Assembly: GCF_009905375.1 (NCBI RefSeq)
Contig: NC_133656.1
Location: forward strand, 236,738,396 to 236,802,395
DNA length: 64,000 bases
Reading direction: 5' to 3'
Source: Apium graveolens
Lineage: Eukaryota; Streptophyta; Magnoliopsida; Apiales; Apiaceae
Below the pieces are notes generated by a model. That model worked only from the letters and a program-made list of their open reading frames with translations, was not told the DNA's origin and ran no database searches. Numbering within the stretch: the first letter of the stretch is position 1; each line of letters opens with the position of its first letter. Both the position numbers and the translations under genes were made by a program. Shown here one piece after another: positions 63,992-64,000 of this stretch.

Positions 63992-64000
63992 CTGACAATA

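Overview
This is plant nuclear DNA, almost certainly from a dicot. It is AT-rich, its genes have many introns with ordinary GT/AG junctions, and the gene set is plant-specific: a CTR1-like Raf kinase, a VIN3-like PHD protein, a plastid MscS-like channel and a plant O-fucosyltransferase. I cannot name the species from sequence alone. Exons were joined by eye using splice sites, reading phase and remembered family conservation, so internal boundaries are good predictions rather than transcript-proven.

Layout. 1-8938 (+): 3' part of a CTR1-type kinase gene, 14 exons visible, with its 5' end outside the window. 9316-18837 (-): a complete Ty3/gypsy chromovirus, probably Tekay-like, with 2.3-kb LTRs, one uninterrupted 1560-aa gag-pol frame, an initiator-Met-tRNA primer site and a perfect 5-bp target duplication. 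The LTRs are nearly identical, so insertion was recent. A PIF/Harbinger-type MITE abuts its right end (18846-19527). 20021 to about 29650: a very homogeneous satellite with a 92-bp unit and about 104 copies. 30238-30903 (+): a single-exon, membrane-anchored TPR protein whose last coding stretch is repeated three more times in the 3' flank. 31547-37118 (-): a VIN3-like (VEL) PHD-finger gene with a large first intron holding a tandem SINE pair and a MITE. 37.2-39.9 kb: GA/CT microsatellites and another MITE. 39882-41751 (-): a small conserved plant protein of unknown function. 42.0-45.3 kb: a MITE, a field of GAGCTCG-type palindromic repeats and AT-rich DNA. 45350-49477 (-): translation initiation factor eIF3c, with a promoter carrying TGGGCY elements, a TATA box and a telo-box. 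52077-60847 (-): MSL2/MSL3-type plastid mechanosensitive channel, 13 coding exons, with a MITE in an intron. 62539-63991 (-): the last two visible exons of an O-fucosyltransferase gene, with a TRIM-like retroelement remnant and a 32-bp-stem hairpin in the intron.

The host genes are unrelated housekeeping, signalling and chromatin genes and do not form a pathway. The most notable points are: the large, nearly uniform satellite about 0.6 kb from an intact gene; linked variants suggesting block-wise amplification inside it; repeated coding-end duplications in the TPR gene (and a 53-bp one over the kinase stop codon); an HRD-to-HWD change in the CTR1-like kinase; and the young, coding-intact retrotransposon. 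I found no sign of a wholly new multi-gene system.
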